From: Costus lasius
Lineage: Eukaryota; Streptophyta; Magnoliopsida; Zingiberales; Costaceae
DNA length: 64,000 nt
Direction: 5' to 3'
NCBI GenBank assembly: GCA_027563935.2
Contig: CM050453.2
Coordinates: 88,138,665-88,202,664, forward strand
Under the pieces are notes generated by a model. It was not told where the DNA came from and did no database searches. It saw nothing but the letters and a program-made list of their open reading frames with translations. Below are positions 1-11,805 of this stretch, in pieces. Both the position numbers and the translations under genes were made by a program. Numbering within the stretch: the first letter of the stretch is position 1; each line of letters starts with the position of its first letter.

Positions 1-848
1 TTTTGATCAAAATGTCTCCAAATTAAATGAAGAGATAATTTTGAAATAAATATATATTTAATAGAGAGAATTCCGAAATCTCTCGGAAATAAATAAAAAA
101 ATTTACTATAAAGTTCATACCGACTAAGTTGAGCAGTAATTAATCTCCGATCCATTGGGTTTAAGCAGAAGTTAGTCATTTGAAAATTATGAACCGTGAG
201 TGCAACTCTCTATCAGTCATTGCTATATGATTGCATGGGGTAGAGACTTATAAAAGAGTGCAGAATTTGAAGTCGATAAGGAAAGTAGATGAATTAAATC
301 TAGTGAAGTCGAGCACATTTTTTTTTCTTCTTTCTTGCTAAGGATCTCTGCCGCCATCAAACTGCTTGAAAGAGAATAAAAATTCCCTCTAACTCATTTT
401 TTTGGTGAGTTGGCACGCCAAGCTGTAGGTATCATCGTCGTTCTTCTCGTTGAGAATACACACTCTTCAATCCTCTTTCTAGTAAAATCCAACATCCACG
501 TATTTGACGAGCAGAAGGGTTCATTCATCTGATGGCCAAATTGTTAGAATAGAAAAATTTTCCAGTGATCCCTACTTTCTTCCCCCTACAAAAGCTTCTA
601 AGTTCTTCTTGATGAATATGGTATCCAACCATCTGATCAAGTTGAAACTTCGGTCATAACTTCTCTTCGAACATGTGAACCAGTGAATAGAAGGATTCAT
701 CCATCCGATTACTGGATCATTGGAAACGAAATCTTTTTTGGCAACTTATTTTACCTCTATTTTGGACCAGAACCACCTTATATGGGTTCGTTCAACATTG
801 ACTCACCATCGATCGGCACTAAACTCTGGCCATTAGTTCGATGTTATG

Positions 849-1347
849 CAAGGAACTAGGGGTGTCCAAAAAACGGTTCAACCCAATAAACTGAACTGAA
901 ATTTTTGGTTTGGTTCGGTTTAAGCCAAATTCGGTTCGGTTCGGTTCAGTTTAAGATGGGTAAAAAAAATTTGGTTCGGTTTTCGGTTTGGAGTAATTCG
1001 GTTCGGGTTGAACCGAACAAACCAAATTTTGAATATAATATTAATATTTTTATATAAAATATATTATATTATTATTTTTAATTATATAAAATATGTTATA
1101 TTTTTATTTTTAATTATATAAAATATATTATATTATTATTTTTATTAAAAATTAATAATATAATAGTATAAATAAGCTAAATATATAAAGATATAACTAA
1201 TTTCAGTTTAACCCAAATCAAACCGAAATTTTGGTTTGGTTTTTAGAATGTTCGGTTCGGTTTCGGTTTGGATTTTTTTTGGTTTTTCGGTTCGGTTTGA
1301 AATCGGTTCGGTTTGGGTTGAACCGTTTGGACACGCCTACAAGGAAC
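849..1347. mobile_element. hAT-type MITE, copy in U1 (with target duplication)
   Basis: The element occupies 857-1339 (483 bp) and is flanked by a perfect 8-bp target duplication CAAGGAAC (849-856 and 1340-1347). Its ends are imperfect terminal inverted repeats: TAGGGGTGTCC at the left, and at the right a sequence whose reverse complement begins TAGGCGTGTCC, each followed by CGGTTCAACCC. Many GGTTCGG repeats lie just inside both ends around an AT-rich core. The 8-bp target duplication is typical of the hAT superfamily. It has no transposase, so it is non-autonomous. The same insertion at the same site in U2 shows it predates the U duplication. Confidence 0.85.
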
Positions 1348-2082
1348 TCTTGGCCGGAGTAGGTTGAGCATCTTAAATGCAAACGACAGACGACGACAAG
1401 CTTTGTTCGCACACCTCCTTCATAGGTGAAATGAAAATGAGCCTTATTCCATCCAATGACTCATACTCATCCGATGGCTTGATTAGCAAATATCTGACGG
1501 TCCAAGTCTGATGTAAAAGCAATGGCTTAGATCTCATCCGACAGTTCAAGCAGATCAGATGGTGACAATTTTATTGACGAGAATCCGATAGCACATACCC
1601 TTATAATTCTAATCCGACAGTTTAGATTCATCTAAGCGGTGATTTGATAGCGAAGATCAAATCTGGAAACATCTGCTTGGACTTATATGAGCAATCCCCA
1701 ACATTGATAATTTGATCATCAACGATTTGATGGTCCATATCTAACTTTTATGGCGACAGTTCATATTCCAACTCCAATCTGATGACTCAAAATTATCCTG
1801 TTTCAATCGGATGCCCCAGATCTTCTAGTATTGATCGAATACTCTATATTTTCCATATTTGATCTGTTCATTTGATCAAATAAAAAACGATCCAAATCTT
1901 CCAATGCCAATCTGATGATTCAGACTTTTCAAGTCTCAGTCTAATGGTCTAGATCTACTCAGTTCTAATCTAATGGCCCAAATTTGTTTTAAAATTAATA
2001 GTCCTGATTTACCCACACGAAATTGATGATCATGATCTAACTTCTAAGAGCCAATGATCCAGATTTAATGTAATTTTAATAC
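1348..2082. other. Intergenic, degenerate short-repeat-like DNA
   Basis: No gene is visible. Motifs such as 'ccgatggc', 'aatctgatg' and 'ctaatggcc' recur loosely every 30-45 bases, suggesting an old, strongly decayed tandem array that runs into the clearer ~155-bp repeat downstream. Confidence 0.4.
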
Positions 2083-2795
2083 AATCAATGGCTGATATTC
2101 GTTTGTATAAATCTAAGTCAATCGGATAGCTCTCGACATGATCCAAGTGTCAATCTTTACTGAATTGGGTCAGATCTTTCCAAATCTACCATTAGTAGAT
2201 CTCCGAATTAAAATTTCAATAGATGATATTAATTTACACAAATCTAAGCCAATCAAATGACTTCTAAATTAATCCAAATATTAATCCTTACTAGATTGAG
2301 CCATATCTTTCCAAATATATCCTATCTTGTATTAGAGACCTAAATCAAAGCAGACCTGCTAATTAAAATTTCAATGGATGAAATTAATTTACACAAATCT
2401 AAGCCAATCTGATAGCTTATAAAATAATTCAAATATTAATCCTTACTAGATTGACACTGATCTTTTCAAATCTGCCCTCAGATTTTTATCAGAGACTTGG
2501 GTCGAATCATATCTGCAAATTAAAATTTTAATGGCTGATATTAATTTATACAAATCTAAGTCAATTAGATGACTTCTAAAATAATCCAAATATTGATATT
2601 TGCTAAGTTGAGTCAAATCTTTCCAAATATGACCTCAAATTACTGATCGTATATCTAGATTAAAGTGAATCTACAAATTAAAATTTTAATGACTGATATT
2701 AGTCTTCATAAATCAAAACTAATCAAATAATTTTAATATAATCAAAATATTAACCCCTACTAAGTCAAGTAGAATTTCTTCAAATTCGAATGCAT
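2083..2795. repeat. ~155-bp degenerate tandem repeat, five units (U1)
   Basis: Five units begin near 2083, 2218, 2373, 2530 and 2688 (spacing 135, 155, 157, 158). Each opens with an AATGG(C/A)TGATATTAATTT-like phrase, continues with ACAAATCTAAGCCAATC and a TCTTTCCAAAT phrase, and closes with AATTAAAATTTC. It is followed directly by the 35-bp array and is duplicated in U2 at about 42563-43275. Confidence 0.75.
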
Positions 2796-3305
2796 GCCCA
2801 ACGGCCCATTCATCAAATTTTTAATGCTTGGTCTAATTGCCCGTTCACTCAAATTTGAAAGCTTGGGCCAATGGCCTATTCACCAAATTCAAACGCTTGG
2901 CCTAACGACCCATTCACCAAAGTTAGAAGGCTTGGCCCAACGGCTCATTCACTCAAATTTGAAAGCTTCGCCCAATGGCCCGTTCACCAAATTTTGAATG
3001 CTTCGGCCAATGACCCGTTCACTCAAATTAGAACACTTGGCCCAATGGCCCATCCACTCAATCCGAACATTTGGCCAAACGACCCATTCACTCAAATTTT
3101 AACACTTGGCCCAATGGACTATTCACCAAATTTTGAACACTTAGCCCAATAGCCCATTCACCAAATTTTGAACACATGGCCTAATGGTCTATTCACTCAA
3201 ATTCAAACATTTGGCTCATTCACTCAATTCAAATGCTTGGCCCAACAACTTATTCTACTATTTTGAACGCTTGGCCCAAAGGCCCATTAATCAATTTCAA
3301 ACATG
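2796..3305. repeat. 35-bp minisatellite, about 15 units (U1)
   Basis: Tandem units of about 35 bp of the type CTTGGCCCAACGGC followed by TCATTCACTCAAATTTGAAAG, with substitutions and one shortened unit near 3212. Open frames of 67 and 93 codons across it are by-products of the repeat: their peptides are simply periodic. The matching array in U2 is at about 43276-43785. Confidence 0.85.
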
Positions 3306-6300
3306 GTCGTGGACATTAAATATCTAGGGTGTGCTATTAATAACATTGTTTAGGAGGTGCATATATCGACACTAACATCAGGGCGTAGTTCCTCAATGTT
3401 GTTACAACAAAACTTAGATGTCTCTCTATGGCCTATGTCAAATGATCATCAACTAAAAAAAATCAAAATAGATTTAATATTCACATGTTCTTCACAAGCC
3501 ATATATTCATCGAAAGACATAAATATTCACATATTTTTCATAGATTGAATATCTATTGCATCAAATCAAAATATCCATAAGTCCTCAACATGCAGAATAT
3601 TCATCAAGTTTGGATATCCATAAGCCCTCAAAAGTCAGGACATTAATCAAGACATTCACAAGTCTATCTATTGACCTATTTTTAGAAGTAGTCTTGTATC
3701 AAGTTGTAAGTCATGTCATGGCAAAATGTTATGAATTATATTATTCCTTCACTCATTTGTCTTCACTTAATTATATATATAGATATTTTAATTAAATCTA
3801 CCCTAAGCTACTTAGGGATAATTAACAATGAATATTTTTATTCATTGGAAGTTAGAACCTATGAAAACAAAAAACCTTATAATTATACAATTTATAAGAT
3901 GAATTTGAAATGATCACACTATATTTTAATACTAATTGTAATTCAACTAATTTTGACCCAATAGTTCTCCACCATTTGTCCTGTCCTTCACAGTACAAGT
4001 CACAACCACACTTTGAATTAATCCCTTTATCCATCTTCAAGTTTGCACCACCATTGCACAAACACTAGAGAGAGCGAAGAGAAGAGAAGAATACATTGGA
4101 CTTCATACCCTCAAAGGGATTGGAATAAACAAATAGATCACAACATTTTAGATTTTACATATGCTTGAGCATTTCATATAATCACATATCAATTTAGACA
4201 AAGACAACATCTAACCTTACAATTCGTTAGCACAATAATCGTTAGAAATATAATAAATGATTATACACCAATAATAAACTAAATTATAAATTAATTAACT
4301 TATAAGTTAGGAACATAGTTCTAATCTTAGTTCATGCAATAACATAGTGTACAATTGCAGGAACTAGTAACAATAACAAAAATAAAATGTGTTATTTGTT
4401 AGTGATGAGATGTGACGTGAAATGTCGTGGTCACAAAGGCTTACGAGAAAATGACAAATATTATTCGTATAGTTGCTCATAGTAACAAATGATGATGCAA
4501 AATACTGTGCCAAACAAAAATAAGTGAAACTATGAGTTATTAGTGTTTATATAAGTTAGAAACAAAATTTATAATATGCTAAGTAGATAAGGATCACAAA
4601 TATGGATTGTGAAGTATCACTAAGCCACTAAACCATTAATTACTTGATTGAACTAATATTTCAAACATGTATGAATTATAGAAATTTTAAAAATAGCATT
4701 GTAGAAACAATGTATTTATATCTTCAATGCAAATAATAGCAAACTCTTTTTGTCTCGTAAGTGAAAATCCACCTAAATCAATAGGAAATATATTAGTGAA
4801 CTCAATCATCATATCAAATGCCCAATGGGCATAATTTGTTGATCTTATGCCCTAGTGATACACATCTAAAAATCATCTCATCCACAACTCAAATACCTAG
4901 CACATATTGTTGAACTATCATAGCCACATCCACAACTCAAATACCTAGCACATATTGTTGAACTATCATAGCCACATGCTCTATCATCCCAACAAAACTT
5001 CACAATAGAAACGTAGGTGGATAAAATATAATAATATTTTCATGATAACTAACATGGTCATAATTGTAAAAAAAAGGGGCAGCTCGAGAATGGAATAGTA
5101 TCAAAGTACAATAAATTTAGAAGCCTCATATCAATGTCAAAACTTTATCTTTAAAACCTAATTGACACTTTTAAACTCCAAAGTATATATCAATACAACT
5201 AATGAAGGTCTATACACATACAAAAAGTTAAAAAATTGGAGAATATTATACTTTTCTCATGAAGGCCAATTTGCTCATGATCATCATTGACCCAATTGCA
5301 AGTCCGTAAATTTATTAGAATGCACTTCTCATGAAATGATACATATAAAGCACTTCATGAAATGACATGTATGCCAAGGGTAGTCCTCTCAACACAGTAT
5401 GAAGAGTCAGTCTAATCATATAAGAAATAAATCACTAGCACGATAAGTTACTCCTTCAATCACTTCAAAACTTTAAAATCCTCCTAGAAGCCCTCATCCA
5501 GTGAGGAGTCATTGAATGTCCATTTCAATGAATATGCAAATTTATCCTTTTTGTCTCTCTATGAACCCTACATTTGTGACTTGTATGTAATCCATGTTTC
5601 ACTTTTGTTTCCATCCTATCAAAATAAAACATGTTATTATTTAGCACTACATTAGTACACTTATGATATTAATTCTCAAATCCTTAAATCCTAGTGATAA
5701 TACTAATACCTAATCCACCTTTAATACTAAAATAACTATGATCTATTGGATGGATCAAAGGAAAGAGCATTCTCGATGAATGTTGTGGATTACTTTTAAT
5801 TATCCACTCAAGTGGTAGTGGTCATAATTGGCAGAGGAAAGTTGTGATCTTTAGAGGTGCAAATTCATTGGCTACTTACTGAAGTAATTCTCATGTAGAA
5901 CATCGAGCTTAAGCAATATAGTGGCAGTAGAAGCTTGAAGGGTAGTGCATGGCATGCTAAGACTTATGGCTATTGGGTGAATACTATCAATCATAACATG
6001 AGGAAGAAAAGGCAAAGGCAACAATAATGGAGGGAAGAATGGATTAGTTTCTCACACTTAGAATAGAACTTTTTGTACACATGTTTGGTTGATTTTAGAT
6101 TAAGAATATTTTGGATATACATTTATGTCTTACCAATACTCGTCTTCCCTCTTACAAAGTACTATGGTGAAGATAAAAAAAAAAGAGAGAAAAAGAGATG
6201 TTGTCTATGATAATATAATTTTGATAAGACGAAATTAGATTTCAATTGCATAATTTTTGTACGAGGTAACAATATTCTGAATCAAAATTAAAAAAAAATA

Positions 6301-6750
6301 ATTTTTTGAATAAAATTCTAAATGTAGAGACTAGATGTGTGCAATTTTAGATAATATGAATAATTTTGATTGAAAATTAAAGTGTTTTGTCATAATTAAA
6401 TAATTAGGCAAATTTAGAAACATTGACCTTGATTTAATAAAACCAATGCAATAGAGTAGTGTTGTAAAATTTGGCCATGATGAATTGCTAATCACGACCA
6501 ATTGTTGCAAAATTTTAGTCAAAATTGAAAATTTGACCAAATTGGGTTGAAAGAATTTGGCCACAATGAGTTGCTACAAACGTTGGGCAAAATTAAATTT
6601 GTTGACTAAATTGCGGTGAGGGGTTTCTTCCATGATTAGATTGCAAGTCAAAGATGTGGCAAGGAAATAAAAACGAGAAACGTGGCATCCGGTTTTGAAA
6701 AGAAAGTTGATTAGAAATAACTGCAGTTTATTCAAATGGGAGTTCAAGCG
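3306..6750. other. AT-rich intergenic DNA, nothing recognised
   Basis: Only short open frames (at most 79 codons) are present. Several are conserved in U2, but that follows from the recent duplication and shows no constraint. A 48-bp unit is tandemly duplicated at 4882-4929 and 4930-4977, while U2 has a single copy near 45360. No transposon ends or protein similarity were recognised. Confidence 0.6.
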
Positions 6751-6755
6751 CTGGG

Positions 6756-6839
6756 ATAAATATAGAAAATAAGAACAGATGAGTTTTTTCGCTCACCCAG
6801 GCAAACTCGGGAAAGTAAAAGAAGCTACACAGAGAAGGT
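6756..6839 (+). promoter_or_regulatory. Candidate promoter with leader exon and splice donor (U1)
   Basis: A TATA-like ATAAATATAG lies at 6756-6765. About 30 bases further a purine-rich leader leads to AAG|GTAAGT, a perfect plant donor consensus, at 6838. No ATG-initiated frame of useful length lies in the leader, so it would be a non-coding first exon. The block is conserved in U2 (donor at 47278), where it sits only about 690 bp upstream of the kinase transmembrane exon. Transcription is inferred from motifs only. Confidence 0.35.
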
Positions 6840-7289
6840 AAGTCTACTTCTTCGACTTACTTCTTCCCCTATGCTTATTCTCTTTCATTGTTGAACAAGG
6901 GAAACTCCCATTATCAAAAAACTATTTTTCATGGAGAAAAAAATTTCGATTAAACAAATGTTACTATTATCAGAGAAGGAAAATTACGTTTAAGATAAAC
7001 TATTTGACAGAGAAGGTCACTGAGATAAAAAAAAATTATGTTTATGTGTCACTGCATTGGGGTTTCGGCTAGAGAGAAGAGGCCTAAGGAATGCCGGTCG
7101 CAAAGGAAGATCATGATGAGAAGAGATGAACGAAGAGAATGGAAAAATCTCTAAAAAAATCTTAAGGAAAAAAAAAGTCTCAGCATTGATGAAACAAAAA
7201 AAAAAATTGAGATGAAAAGAGAAATAAAAAAAAGGGAAGACAAGAATAGAGGTTGCAGGTCGTCGGCAATAAGGTAATAAGGGCATGTT

Positions 7290-8470
7290 TCATTTGTTTT
7301 TTTAACAAGATGAGGTATGTGAACCTTGTCCATTAGCCAAGATGAACAATGCTTCTTTCACAAGTTAAAATAAAAGAGATAGTTTTGTATTTATACATAG
7401 TAAAATATATGAACCTTTAAATAAACAGGCTAGAGGGGGTTTTCAATACTTTATTTTATTTTCTAATAATTTTGTTAAATATAGTTACGTGTATCTTATG
7501 AGACACAAATTTATAATCCTTTACAAATTTCAAAGAATTCAAGAATAAAATGCATAACCAACTTGGTAAAATATTGAAGTACTTTGATCTGACTCATGCA
7601 AAGAATAGCTACGCCAAGAATTTTATAATCATCTAAGGGAGTGTGTGATTGTCTCACTACTCACTCCACCTGCTACACTATAATGGAATAGTGTATTAGA
7701 AAGGAGAAATTAAAGGCTATTGGACAATGTTCGATCAATGATGAGTTATAAAAATCTTCCAATTTTCTTTTTGGAACATGTATTAAAAAAAATGCTCTTA
7801 CATTGAACCATGTTCTATCTAAATTAATTCAAAAGATATCATGTGAGATAGACTAAAAAGTGTCATAGTATGTCTTTTACAAGAATTTAGGAATATGAGA
7901 CACATCTCATGCCATACCTCTAATAAGTTGGAACTCAAATAATAAAATGTCTCTTTTGATAGTGCCACTGACAAGAAAGTGTTTATTGCTTAAACAAATG
8001 TGAATTCTTTAGAAAAAGTTTCTTGTAGAAAATAATAGTGGGAAGCAATTAGATTTTAATATGATTCTTATATATAGAAAAAGCAATGCACATGAGATAA
8101 AAGCCTAATTACAAGAAGGAAGGTTAATGAGAGCATAATCATCTTCCTAGTGTTATATGCAGATGGAATACTCTTTAAGAATGTCAAATAGGTACTGTTA
8201 AGTGATGGTGAAATTGAGAATAACCTTATGTGTCCTACAAGAACTATGGTTTTATTCTTAATTTATGGTGGTAAGGTAGAGTCAACTCTAAATGATTATG
8301 CAAAAGCTACATTCCAAACCAACTAAAATAACTCATGATGACAATTAAATTACCTAAAAATATTCATATGTTCGTAGAGACTAGTTAGAGTGAGAATGCA
8401 TTATACAATTATGACATGCTTTATAACTTGTGTTGAATTTAAATATTAAGGACAAATGGACTAAATCATA
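7290..8470 (+). mobile_element. Decayed Ty1/copia pol relic
   Basis: Piecewise translation, with stops and frameshifts, follows the integrase, RT and RNase H of the intact element at 19229-23149. In order: CEPC-like zinc residues near 7310; FIHSKIYEPLNKQARGG (7390-7440); YVYLMRH (near 7484); a LRECVIVSLLTPP stretch (7630-7680); an ERRN region followed by VRSMM; a DKKVFIA piece (near 7970); FLVLYADGILF, a degraded YVDD motif (near 8145); and a YGGKVEST-then-YAKATFQ piece of RNase H (8260-8320). Much of the RT is deleted. U2 keeps only about the first 60 bases after 7383 and then breaks off, so this relic orients the duplication junction. It is non-functional. Confidence 0.8.
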
Positions 8471-8530
8471 TGGTAATATTGTCAACAAAAAAAAAAGGTT
8501 ATGTCAAATTTTAACACTCTTATGACTTCG

Positions 8531-10145
8531 TGTCACGCCCAGAATTAGTGCTAAATTTTTTAAAAAAATAAGTAGAGCAACGTAGGGCTTCGAGAGAAAA
8601 ACTGTCCCACACAGGGGACACAATAGCACAGGGCACAACCGGCAGACGTGACCACTCACATCTCAGCCTAACCCAACAAACAGCCAACACCGTATGTAGA
8701 CGGTGGCGCACATGCGCGAACAGCAAACACCACGCAGGGTGTCGAGGAGGGGCTAGTCTCACATAGGCGACGGAATACAAAGTCAACACAGGGATAACAC
8801 AGCAAACACAAACAAGCGATAGGGTCGCATGCGCCGAGAAGAAGAGAGAAGCTGCCTCGCTCGAACGAGAAGGGGAGAACGCTGGAGCAGAGAGGGACCG
8901 CACGCGCCTAAACACGGGGTCAAACGCGGAACGCGCACACATCACAGCAACGGAACAAGGCGTCGCCGAAAAGCATGGCGACGCCGGAAAACTGAATAAA
9001 CAGCAGAAAGGTAAATCACTGAAAGTAAGGAGCCGGGAGAAAAAGAATACCTCTCGGCAGGACTCGAACCCACCGGCTCCACCACTACACAATAGACCAT
9101 TTGGCAAACTGATTTGAACTCCTCGACGCCGAACCGCCCGCCACACACCACCGGTCGTCGAACGAAGTTCGCCGGAAATTGCCGCCGATCACCCGAGTCC
9201 GTCCGAGCAGTTGATACAGCTATGCCGAACCATAGAAGGGAAACGGGGTAAACTCATCGACGCCAAACCGCCTGCACCACAGCACCGGACATCGGAGTCC
9301 ACCGCCGATCGCCAGAGCAGAGGGGTGGACCTTTAGGCGCTCTAAACCCTTAGAGCTTATCGGATTTCGTCACACGAAGTCCGCCGAAGGTCACCGGACG
9401 ATCTCCGCCGATCGCCGGAAAACGAGAACAAGAGGGTAGATGAGAAGAGGGGTGTAGAAATGAGCGAGCGCCTCCTCGTTCTTTGCTGGTCGGGTCGGCA
9501 GCCAGGGGACGATGTGTCGCCTACCTCTCTCTTCCCCATGCCTGTTTTCCCCGCTGCCCAACCTTTGGCAGCCGTGTATACCTACACATCCACCGGTTCG
9601 CCCCAAGGCTTCGTCGCCGGCTCATCATGCATGTGCGTCGAGAGTCCGCCGATCAGCTTCTCTCTCCCGAGCATCTACGCGACGCCAGAGATCCGCTAGC
9701 CGCATGCCCAGCTTCCCGAACGGACAAAGCCGTTCGCCCATGCTGCCTGACCTATTCGCGCCTTGCGGCCGTCGCCTCACAGGCGGACGTTGCCGAGTGC
9801 CATCCGCCTCACTTGTCTGGCCCCAGAACTCGCATCCTCCTCTCCCCGCTGCTATTCCGCCTCCCAACCTGCCCTGCACGCCTGCGCGTGCTTCCCGGAA
9901 GACGAACGCTCACCGCCCATCGCCACCAGCCCGCTCGCGCCACACGGCTGACATCTCGCAGGCCGACATCGTCGCTAGCTACTATCCGCCATGCAGCTGA
10001 AGACTCCTGCAGGCGCCGACATCAGCGAACATGGCTCCGCCGAACGCGTTCGCTGCTCTCGAACAGACGAAGCCCCAAGTTGATTTGGACTCTGTCAATA
10101 GCCTGGTTGATCGGTCCAAATCAAGCCCCAAATCTTGGCCTAACA
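8531..10145. mobile_element. GC-rich island, candidate solo LTR of unresolved family
   Basis: This 1.6-kb block is strikingly GC-rich against its AT-rich surroundings. It starts TGTCACGCCC and ends CCTAACA, giving TG...CA ends in either orientation. The flanks CTTCG (8526-8530) and CTTAG (10146-10150) match at 4 of 5 bases, as expected for an aged 5-bp target duplication. Many CCGCCGATC/CGCCGGA phrases recur. Open frames of 208 codons (minus) and 223 and 162 codons (plus) overlap one another, look compositional and resemble nothing I know. A host CpG island is the alternative. Confidence 0.45.
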
Positions 10146-11189
10146 CTTAGATAGTTGTTAAATATCACTCATTAATTGTAACATTATAATCGGATTATAA
10201 CATTATTACTAGTATTATAAGAATCAACAGAATCTAAAAGTTGTCAAATGGCATGTTGGTCATAGTAATTGCTACAGCGGCAAAAGACCCTTATATTGAT
10301 TACAAATGTTGCATTTTATTTTATTTTTATAATTTAAATTAAATAGTTTAATTAAAATTATAAGTGTATCACATGTCTCCATGACTTTAAGGGTCATTTT
10401 CTTTGGAGGAAAACTAGAGGGAAAGGAAATAAAAATAAGTTTTTCGCTATTTCCTTGGGTGGAAGGAAAAATTTGAGTGAAAAGGTGGATGGAAGATTTT
10501 GTAACTTTTCCTCCGAAATTTTTCCACTTGAATCGGATGAAAAAGTTAGAGAAAACACAACGCCACTTCGCTCGACCTTCAAAATTAATTTTCTTTATTC
10601 TTTTCTTTTCTTTCAACGAAACAGGATATGGATTTTTTTCTTTCCCTGAAATTTTCTTTCCTTGTAGTTTTTCATTCCTTACAGTTTTTCTTCCTTACAA
10701 GAAAACAGAGTGTAACTGTTGTTACCATCTATTAAACCCTAGGGTTTCATATCCCACTTACATATAAATAGATGAGCTTAATTACACATGGATAAATATA
10801 GTTTGACTTTCTTAGAGAAACCCTATTCATCACCGTCTTTAGCTGTGATCATCTTCTATATGTGAGATAAGTAGAAAAATGTGTTTGCTTCTCAGTACTA
10901 GCACTAGAGCAAAGAGAGATACTCCTTTCAATCGTGGGTAGATGTCATAGAGCTAGAGTGCTCGCATGATTTTATTATATATATTCGATCTTCATAAACT
11001 CAAAAAAAAATATGTTTCTCAATTAACTAATTAGCTTATCTTGGCTCTTTTGAAAATTTTTATTTCCATTGAGTTGTACTATACTTGTTTCCCGACATCG
11101 TGGAAAATGTTCGCCATCAAAATTCATGATACATTTTCAAGTCAAAAATTTATAAATGTATTTTATAAACATATTGGATATTTATCACA
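10146..11189. other. AT-rich intergenic DNA with purine/pyrimidine-skewed stretch
   Basis: No gene recognised. At 10390-10720 the left part is rich in GGAAAGGAAAT and the right part in TTTCTTTCCTTG, a loose inverted arrangement that might be an old fold-back element, but no clear ends or target duplication were found. Confidence 0.35.
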
Positions 11190-11805
11190 AGTCATCTTAG
11201 GCTAATAATTATTCTTAAAGTTCTAAATAAATTAAATAAATATTCGCATGCTATTTGTAGCCAAATATTTCAAAATATATCAAATAATTATTATCAAGTC
11301 ATCGAGCTAATAATTATGAATACGTCTTAAATCAACTTGCTGAATATTCAAAATCCATTTTCTAGACATATATTAATGAATATATAATTATTATCAAGCT
11401 ATTTTCGGGCTAAGAATTATTTTTAAAATTTAAAATTAAATTAAATAAATATTCATACGTCATTATTTCCTGAATATTTATAAATATTTATAATAACTAT
11501 TATAAACCATTTTAGCATAATAATTATTCATTAATTTCTAAACAAAATATTCATCATAAGCTATTTTAATAAGCTATTTTCAAGCCAAAAATTATTTACA
11601 ATTTCAAAACCAAATTAAATAAATATTAATAAACAATTTTACTCTAAATATTTATGAATTCATTAGATAACCATTTTCATGCCAGTAATTATTCCCAAAG
11701 TAGTAAATTAAATTATATAAATAATAGGCCAAATATTTATAAAAATATTGGATAATAATTACTAAGTCATTTCTACATCAATAATTATTAATAATATAAT
11801 ATGAA
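11190..11805. repeat. ~98-bp AT-rich degenerate tandem repeat
   Basis: Six to seven diverged units carry a CAAGTCATTTT...GCTAATAATTATT phrase at about 11196, 11295, 11393, 11497, 11575, 11665 and 11765. The phrase is followed by AAATTAAATAAATATT and AATATTTATAAATATT stretches. Spacing is about 80-105 bp. Sequence drift is heavy. Confidence 0.55.

Larger units (their letters stand above)
1..7445. repeat. Segmental duplication, block U copy 1 (upstream block)
   Basis: This block is repeated nearly base for base at 40467-47805. It contains a hAT MITE, two tandem-repeat arrays, a candidate promoter with a leader exon, and the first part of a copia pol relic. Hand comparison gives about 0.5-1.4% substitutions depending on the stretch, plus small indels: 28 bp near position 29, a 48-bp unit present twice here but once in the other copy, and about 100 bp at 7284-7383 missing from the other copy. 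The left edge lies outside the window. The right edge is at 7443-7445, where the other copy jumps to kinase intron 2. Confidence 0.93.

Noticed and set aside
2794..3152. 67- and 93-codon frames with repeated PNGPFTKF-like peptides
   Set aside because: Translation of the 35-bp minisatellite, with no start context or conservation beyond the duplication.
8520..10154. Long open frames of 208 codons (minus) and 223 and 162 codons (plus) in the GC-rich island as genes
   Set aside because: They overlap each other on both strands, have Arg/Pro/Ser-rich compositions expected from GC-rich DNA, show no domain I recognise, and lie inside a probable LTR.
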